Assembly: GCA_946699065.1 (NCBI GenBank) | Contig: CAMPDV010001096.1 | Span: 1 to 64,000, forward strand | Direction of reading: 5' to 3' | DNA: 64,000 bases | Source of the DNA: Loxodes magnus | Lineage: Eukaryota > Ciliophora > Karyorelictea > Loxodida > Loxodidae | Translations under genes and position numbers: made by a program | The notes under the pieces: model-generated | Databases searched by the model: none | The model's input: only the letters and a program-made list of their open reading frames with translations | Told to the model about the DNA's origin: nothing | Part shown: piece by piece, positions 58,430 to 64,000 of the stretch | Layout of the letters: each line of letters begins with the position of its first letter | Numbering within the stretch: position 1 is the first letter of the stretch

Positions 58430-58790
58430 AGATTAAATAAAAGTTAGAAGTTTAATTTAAAAGTTGCTAATGTCGAAACTACATTTGGATGAGATTTTTT
58501 TTTCGATTTATCTTCTGCTATGATATCCTTCTTCGTTTTACGTTACATTAAGATGAATTTTGAAAATCGTCTTTCAGATAGATATACGCTTCTTTGTTTT
58601 TCTATTTAATTTTTTCAAAATAAGCTTCTTACAAAGCCTCCAAACAAATTGCAATATAACTTATTCTTATTGAATTATATTTTTCTTTTAATCTTTGAGC
58701 CTTTTCCGCTTAAAAAATTTCAACACTAAGTGATAGAAATTGAAAATCATTTTTTAATATTTGTTATATAAATAAAACGGCACTTAAGAG
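58430..58790 (-). CDS. Candidate unknown helical protein
   Basis: The minus strand holds a frame with AEKAQRLKEKYNSIRISYIA followed by ICLEALQEAYFEKIKQKNKE and a basic Gln-rich tail (VKRRRISQQKINRKKN). It reads as a charged alpha-helical protein. The start is not found; 58790 is approximate, and the end near 58430 is a guess. The family is not recognised. It is divergent from the gene at 58902. Confidence 0.38.
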
Positions 58791-58901
58791 TTATCCCTCT
58801 CTTTTTATTTATTAAAAAAAGAATAATCTAACCTATCAGAATAAGTGCCTTAGTAGATTGATGAAAATAATCTCCGAAAGCTTACAATAATAAATGCAGC
58901 A

Positions 58902-59580
58902 ATGAATAACTAATATACAGTACGAATTAAAATAACAAAGATATAGATAGAAATACTAGAAAATAAGCTGGAAAAAATGATTAAATAATTAGACCTATAA
59001 TTCTTATCCATAGAAGAAGCACTCAATAAAATTTAATCATAAATAGTAACTAAATTGGAATATGTTGATGAATGATTTATCTAAGTTCCTCAAATGTTTT
59101 AATTCCATTTTCTAAATTTTAATATCAAATAAAAAGGCTTTAAGAAAAGTAAGAATAATATCAACTAGTAATTCAAATCTTTAGATTAGTAATCAAGCAT
59201 TCCAATGGAAATTGAATCTAAATAATAGTAATAATAAGAGGTAAGTAAGATGAATCTACCGTGGAAAGATTATGTGCTATATATGCTAGAAGAATTATTG
59301 CTGAAAAAGACGGTGAAAGAAAATTGAAATTGAAAGAATCAATAAGAAATAAATGCGAGACAAACTTTTTTGTTTTTGGCCAACAAAGACACGGCTATTA
59401 TATAGGAAGAAATTTTATAAATCAAGAATATAAGAATATAATAGAAATGAAGTAGAAGCTGTTAGGATAAATGGATTTTTGGGGAGATAAGGATGGCGGA
59501 CTAATGAAGTCCAACGAAATCTTTTAGTTTGAGAGAGCAGGAGCAAATGAAAATTAGTTTTGAAGTTCTCTTTTAAGATT
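58902..59580 (+). CDS. Coiled-coil protein with a run of five reassigned stop codons
   Basis: ATG at 58902 opens a good coiled-coil frame (QIEILENKLEKMIKQLDLQF, SIEEALNKIQSQIVTKLEYV). It leads to IPMEIESK and then to five successive codons TAA TAG TAA TAA TAA at 59223-59237, read as a Gln run, and GAG. A GTAAGT donor follows at once. Downstream, the best reading is in another frame (CAIYARRIIAEKDGERKLKL, VFGQQRHGYYIGRNF, LLGQMDFWGDKDGGLMKSNE), so a small intron is likely, but I could not fix its acceptor. The function is unknown. Confidence 0.48.
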
Positions 59581-59935
59581 ATAATCTTAATTTTATCTTT
59601 TAATCCTTTATATTAAATTTACAAAAAAGAAAAATTTATAGGATGAAAGTATAGCAAATTCTAGATATATCCGTAGTAAATTAAATACTGTTTAAAGTAA
59701 TTAAATATTTATGAAATATTTTAGTTATAATTCTCAAATTAAAATTGATTAATGATTTATAAGACGGTTTAGTGATTTTTGAAAGAATAAATTATAAGAA
59801 GACAACATCGGGTGTAAAGCAACAATTAAATAACTTTTTAATTCAAGAATTTTAATGTGTAAAATTCTAAAAAATGCAAGACTTTGAGATAAAATAATAA
59901 GATTAAAATTATTAAAAATTTGTATATCTAAATCT
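59581..59935. other. AT-rich intergenic stretch
   Basis: Low-complexity AT sequence between the convergent ends of the coiled-coil gene and the Kelch gene. Nothing else is seen. Confidence 0.5.
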
Positions 59936-61042
59936 TCACTTTATTTTGCTCCAAGAAGCTTTATTTAGAGAATATGTATATAAGCTTAAATTCATTGACT
60001 AATTATCAAATTAATAAATCTAGTCGTATATCACAATTGGCTAAGTGAATATGCAATTTCCACAATTTAAATTTTATCCATGTTTTGTAATTCTTTTTAA
60101 ATCAAATATTAATGTATCAATATTATCTCCATTAAAGTAAATTATTCCTGAGTTTTTTTATTATATAAAAGCTGAATTATTTCTCACTTTTTTAGGTAAT
60201 AAACAATTATGTTTTATCCAACTGTTTTGAAAGCTATCATAGACTTAAATTACATCAGTTTTAATTTGACTTGTCTCCAAATATCCACCAGTTAGGTAAA
60301 AAAGAGAAATTTATTCTTTAAATGCTCCAAACAAACTTCCTGGGTTCAAAATTTCTTGAATCAATGAAATTTTATTCGTTTTTAGATTAAAAATTTCACA
60401 TTTATTCATAGTAGTATCGCTTCTACCTGAAAATATATAAATTATTGAATCATGATCATATACTGTTTTATGATAAAATCTTCCATATTACATATTCATC
60501 TCTCTTATATTGCCATTATCATATATTGTAAATCTTTTGCTATTTTTTGTTCCACCTGATATTATAAGTTTTTATTCTGCTATTTATTCCACTTAAGTTT
60601 TATTGTCTTCTGTTTAAATTATATTAATTGATTGTTCTTACATCTGATTTTCTACTATTTTATAATCTTTTTTTATTTAAGAATTGTATTTTATTGTTGA
60701 AATACTTTTTAGTTCTTTATATCTAATTTATTTTTCATCTTTAATTACGTTTTATTCTTATATTTACTTTTCTTATGCTTAATTGTTGCTAATTTGTTAA
60801 ACTTATTAATTATTATTAATCTAATTTAGTAAAAAGCTTTTTAAATTCTATTATATTTAAGTATTTGCTTCATTTAATTTATCTAATTACTCTTTTCCTT
60901 TAAGTAATATATCATCATTAATTATTTCATCTATAACCTTTAAATTACATTCTATTTAATTAAAATTTTGTGATTCTTTTTATTTTATTATGTTTTCATA
61001 ATATCTAATTGTATGTTCTATCACTCTTTATTGATTTAACAT
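59936..61042 (-). CDS. Coiled-coil and Kelch-repeat protein
   Basis: A 368-residue protein in one frame from ATG at 61042 to TGA at 59936. Residues 1-155 are a Gln/Asn-rich coiled coil in which most Gln are TAA or TAG. Residues 158-365 form Kelch-type blades: KLIISGGTKNSKRFTIYD, IIYIFSGRSDTTMNKCEIFN, LFYLTGGYLETSQIKTDVIQ with VYDSFQNSW, and a last IYQFDNQ...YTYSLNKASW. The Gly-Gly pairs, the spaced Tyr and the Trp fit the Kelch consensus. A B-box-less coiled coil followed by Kelch repeats is a common ciliate architecture; it probably acts as an adaptor (inference). There is no internal TGA, and the single TGA is the stop, in contrast to the many TGA-as-Trp genes around it. Confidence 0.82.
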
Positions 61043-61239
61043 TTATTAAACCAAAATATTACTGCCAGAAAAAATTTCCTTATAAAATTAATTAAAGAAA
61101 TACTGAATTATAGCTTTTTAACTCTTACATATATTTTATATAATCTCCCTATTCCTTTGGTATTTAGTTTTTAGTTATTAGTATTTAGTTTTCAATGATT
61201 ATAAGTCTTTTTAATTTTATTCTTAAATGAGTAATTCTA

Positions 61240-61428
61240 TTATTTATTTGTCTTCTTATAGTTATCTAGGATGTTATAAGGATATTTTAGCGCAATTCTA
61301 TTACAAGCACATGTTTTTTTGAGTGCGCTCAAATTGCTCATAAATGCAATTTTGACAGAGAGAATGGGAACAAGGAAGTTTGAGAGGAGTACGTCTAAGA
61401 GTGTCAAATGAGTTTTAGCAATTGACAC
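61240..61428 (-). CDS. Possible short protein
   Basis: ATG at 61428, TAA at 61240, 62 residues without any TAA, TAG or TGA inside, which is rare by chance in this window. It starts MSIAKTHLTLLDVLLSNFLV, is hydrophobic in the first half and then has KKTCACNRIALKYPY. It lies between two minus-strand genes. The segment 61290-61430 is somewhat GC-richer than its flanks and could alternatively be a small RNA gene. Confidence 0.33.
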   Translation of the reverse strand: MSIAKTHLTLLDVLLSNFLVPILSVKIAFMSNLSALKKTCACNRIALKYPYNILDNYKKTNK

Positions 61429-61568
61429 ATTTAAGTGAAATTGACATTTTAAATATTAAAAATAAATATAAACACTATAATATTAAAATATTTTAATTTA
61501 CACTAAATAAAAGTTTATTTTTATTTATAAATGTTTAAAAATTATGAAATGACTGCTTATTATAATAA

Positions 61569-62492
61569 TTAAATTAAATTAAATGTTTGATATTCTTAAA
61601 AGTTTTTCTGCCTCTTTTCTCGATAGTTTTAGATTGATTAAGCATCTAAAAATAAAAATTCAATTCCCTCTACTCTTTATCATAATATCTTAAGTACTTT
61701 TCTTGAAATCTCTTATTTCTCCATTAGAATTAATCCTCTTTTTTCTTATAAAATTTTCTATCATATCGTAGTATAGGTTCCCTCTCTTTTATTTTCTTTA
61801 ATATTATTCTTCTTTATTTCTAATAATTTGATTTGATTCTTCTCGTATTATTTTTGAATTTTTTTAGCTGCGTGCACCTTTACACAGATATATTCTTGAA
61901 TTACTATAACAGCTTTTCTTGATTATTCATTTGGTCTTAATAATTTTTTTTTAATATCATAAAATTGTTTTTGCTACTTTTGGTCGATTTAAAGCTGCAT
62001 TTTCAGCTAACTTTATACTATTTCTTGTAGTCTGAAGTCAAGATCTCTCTTCTTCTATTAATAAGCCTAAATTTTATTGTTCTAATCTTGTGATATATTT
62101 CAAAGTTGTTTAAATCTCTTTTTATATCTTGAATTTGCCTTCATTAACTCCGATAGTTTTAGTCTCTCCGTAAATTACTTGCTATCTTTCTTTAGTTTTT
62201 AAACCTCTTCCCTATGTTCAACACCACTTCTACTAGATTCTCGTATCTATTCTCTTTTTCAATAGTGAAATCAGAAACTTCCAAATAAATAATGTTTTAG
62301 GCCTACTTTCTATATTTTCTTCAAAGAAAGGAATCTCAATTTAGTAGCAGTTTTTCTGGCGCTCTTTTCTTGATTTTAGTCTTTTTAGCATGTTGTGAAT
62401 TTCAATTTATTTTCAGCTGATGAAAGCCACTTTGATGCATTATCCTACTTTCAAAACATCTTCACACATTATTTTTTCTTACTCACTGCCAT
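61569..62492 (-). CDS. Basic coiled-coil protein
   Basis: A 307-residue protein in one frame, ATG at 62492, TAA at 61569 (or 61560). The start is MAVSKKKQCVKMFW. From about residue 80 on it is a long basic coiled coil (EEVQKLKKDSKQFTERLKLS, LLEIKKNNIKENKREGTY). IVIQEYICVKVHAAKKIQKQ resembles an IQ-type helix, so calmodulin binding is possible. The first 80 residues are less convincing, and a small intron there cannot be excluded, because another frame (LEVSDFTIEKENRYENLVEV) reads well near 62190-62290. A divergent coiled-coil gene starts 186 bp away. Confidence 0.52.
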
Positions 62493-62678
62493 TTTTTTTA
62501 TAATAAAAAACAAAAATAACCATAATTTTGCCAATTGAAAAATTAAATATCAATTATTTAAAGTTAACTATCTTTTTTATATTATAAACAAGCTTTTATA
62601 TATTTTCTTACTTTTTGTTCACTAAAATAGACTCCTCTAACTACAGCTAAAAAGCTAAGAAAATAATAGGAAATCATC
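62493..62678. promoter_or_regulatory. Shared upstream region of two divergent coiled-coil genes
   Basis: 186 bp of AT-rich sequence between divergent start codons. Presumed bidirectional promoter. No box can be named. Confidence 0.38.
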
Positions 62679-63380
62679 ATGCATCAGACAGCGCGTGAGT
62701 TCGATTTCAGAAAGGAGAAAATTGGCATTGCTCAATTATTTTTAAAGGCTGTCAATCTCCAAGAAGAGGTTCAAAAGCTAAAGACCTTGAATGAAAAGCT
62801 TATTCTGAAACTTGAATAAAAAGAACAAAGAGAAGGTCTGAATGAGACAAGATTAATGTACTATGAAAGGAAAATGTAAGCATTAAGGAAAATTTAAAAA
62901 AGAATAAGACGTAAAAATTACACATCTAGCAGAGCAATTAAAAAAATAAGAGGATAAACTACAAAGGACAGATTTGAGTGAAACTTGAGCAATGAAAATG
63001 GAAATCGAAAACTTCCCTATAGAAAAAATGTAGAAAGATTAATCAAGACTAAAAATTATGTTATTACTTTAATAGTAAAGGACATTTATGGAGAACTGCT
63101 TTCTAGAAACTCAGAGAAAAATCATGATAATAACAAGTCAAGAAAAGAATAGTTTATATGAAAAACAATATTTGGTGCAGGAAGAATAGCCAAGTATATA
63201 GACTAAAAAGAAATCTTGAAAATTCGGAGGTTGAAGAACCGAAAAGAAATAGAGAAAGAGCAAGATTCACGAGTTTCAGAGCTCGGAAAAAAATGGATAA
63301 TTTTAACTTTACAAATTTTATTAAACGGTAACAGTTTCTGCACTTCAAACACTTTAAATTTAAAATTTAAATATAGCTAG
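62679..63380 (+). CDS. Coiled-coil protein, unknown
   Basis: ATG at 62679 (MHQTAREFDFRKEKIGIAQL) and one frame over 233 codons to TAG at 63378. Residues 15-75 form a clear coiled coil (LQEEVQKLKTLNEKLILKLE). A basic middle part and a second charged helix follow (KIRRLKNRKEIEKEQ). Unlike most genes here it uses few TAA/TAG codons at first and is GC-richer at the 5' end. A competing frame near 62905-63040 (LAEQLKKQEDKLQ) is also coiled-coil-like, so a frameshift or intron in that part is possible. The family is not recognised. Confidence 0.5.
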
Positions 63381-63702
63381 TCCTCTTTAATCCATATTAA
63401 AAAATTTAAGCAACTACGTCCAAAACCTTAGTAAATTTTAAGGCATTAAACTGGCTCTAAGATAGTTTAGATAAGAACAGGGTGTTCCAATTAACATTTC
63501 TATTAATAAAAATATGCAGAACTGACTGAAAAAATGAACTTCTACTTTGTCAAGTTCCATACACGAGCTTAATAACCTTGTATTATTATGAGCTTTTTGA
63601 GCTCCTAAGGTATATCAGGCCCGCTTTCTCAGAGATTCCCTAGCAGTTACATAAAACAAAAAGACAATCAAATTCAACTTTTCTTGTAGTGAATTTCAGT
63701 TA
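63381..63702. other. Intergenic stretch
   Basis: AT-rich, with a moderately GC-rich patch at 63540-63650 that shows no clear frame or fold. It includes the promoter region of the gene starting at 63703. Confidence 0.4.
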
Positions 63703-64000
63703 ATGAGCGATCAAAATTCTTTCTTTAGTTATTTTTATTCTGATCATCTCAAAATTTTTCATTTTGTAATTCTCAGCTTGATCATAGCAACTTTTTAAAT
63801 CTGCAATGATCGAATCTAAATAGAATATATGCACAGATGAAAAAGAAGCCACAGCTTCGCAACTTATCTAACATGTTACTGCAGCCGGTCTAAATGTCAG
63901 AAGTTTATCCAATAAAATGATAGTAAAGGCAAGTAAAACAATTTGGTTTTATTTATTTAAAGATAATAAATATTTTAAGGTTCATCAGTTTTTACATTCC
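63703..64000 (+). CDS. 5' part of an unknown gene with a 22-nt intron, runs off the window
   Basis: ATG at 63703 (MSDQNSFFSYFYSDHLKIFH). After 21 codons the frame loses quality. Removing 63766-63787 (22 nt, GTAATT...CATAG) joins it in frame to a well-balanced reading: KSAMIESKQNICTDEKEATA, then SQLIQHVTAAGLNVRSLSNK and IWFYLFKDNKYFKVHQFLHS. The gene continues beyond 64000. The family is not recognised. Confidence 0.48.

Noticed and set aside
59261-59320. LCAIYARR resembling LCAIHAKR of histone H3
   Set aside because: The match is only eight residues; no other part of the histone fold precedes or follows it in frame.

Overview
The window looks like germline or unprocessed nuclear DNA of a ciliate that uses a Condylostoma-type genetic code. 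Base composition is about 20-25% GC by eye, and no long open frame exists under the standard code. Long, clearly conserved proteins appear once TAA and TAG are read as Gln and TGA as Trp. The best proofs are ribosomal protein S3 (minus strand, 52891-53574), where TAA and TAG fall on conserved Gln positions, and a ten-repeat MORN protein (5164-6555), where four TGA codons fall on the Trp of YEGxW. The same three codons also seem to end genes (TAA after uS3, TGA at 36657 and 59936), so termination is probably context-dependent, as described for Condylostoma and partly for karyorelicts. Several genes only read through if introns of about 14-23 nt with GT...AG ends are removed, which also fits early-branching ciliates. 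I cannot name the species.

Layout. Positions 1-7990 hold a decayed LINE reverse transcriptase, a large minus-strand membrane protein with an EF-hand, a RING-MORN protein, a coiled-coil zinc-knuckle protein and the 5' part of an unknown gene. Positions 7990-33177 are one 25-kb satellite block of 172-bp monomers, with about 68 copies in one orientation, a strand switch at 19640, and about 79 copies in the other orientation. The unknown gene stops at its left edge, and another (possibly the same) gene in the same orientation starts at its right edge.

Positions 33180-46200 are very AT-rich, with scattered small genes: a Gln-rich protein, a tandem CCCH finger plus RING protein, and an ULK/Atg1-like pseudokinase that has lost both catalytic aspartates. 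Positions 46200-64000 are denser: a minus-strand Gln/Asn-rich protein with a 16-nt intron, a cyclin Y/PHO80-type cyclin, uS3, two Kelch-type proteins, several coiled-coil or unknown proteins, a possible retroelement-derived gene and a GC-rich island of unknown nature. Genes are compact, often convergent with touching 3' ends or divergent with about 190 bp between starts.

Caveats. Because every codon can be sense, all six frames are formally open everywhere. I chose frames by start codon, amino-acid composition, recognisable motifs and consistency of the frame from start to end. Exact 3' ends are therefore uncertain by one to several codons, and the small unknown proteins are candidates, not certainties. 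No tRNA, rRNA, CRISPR array or telomeric repeat was seen.
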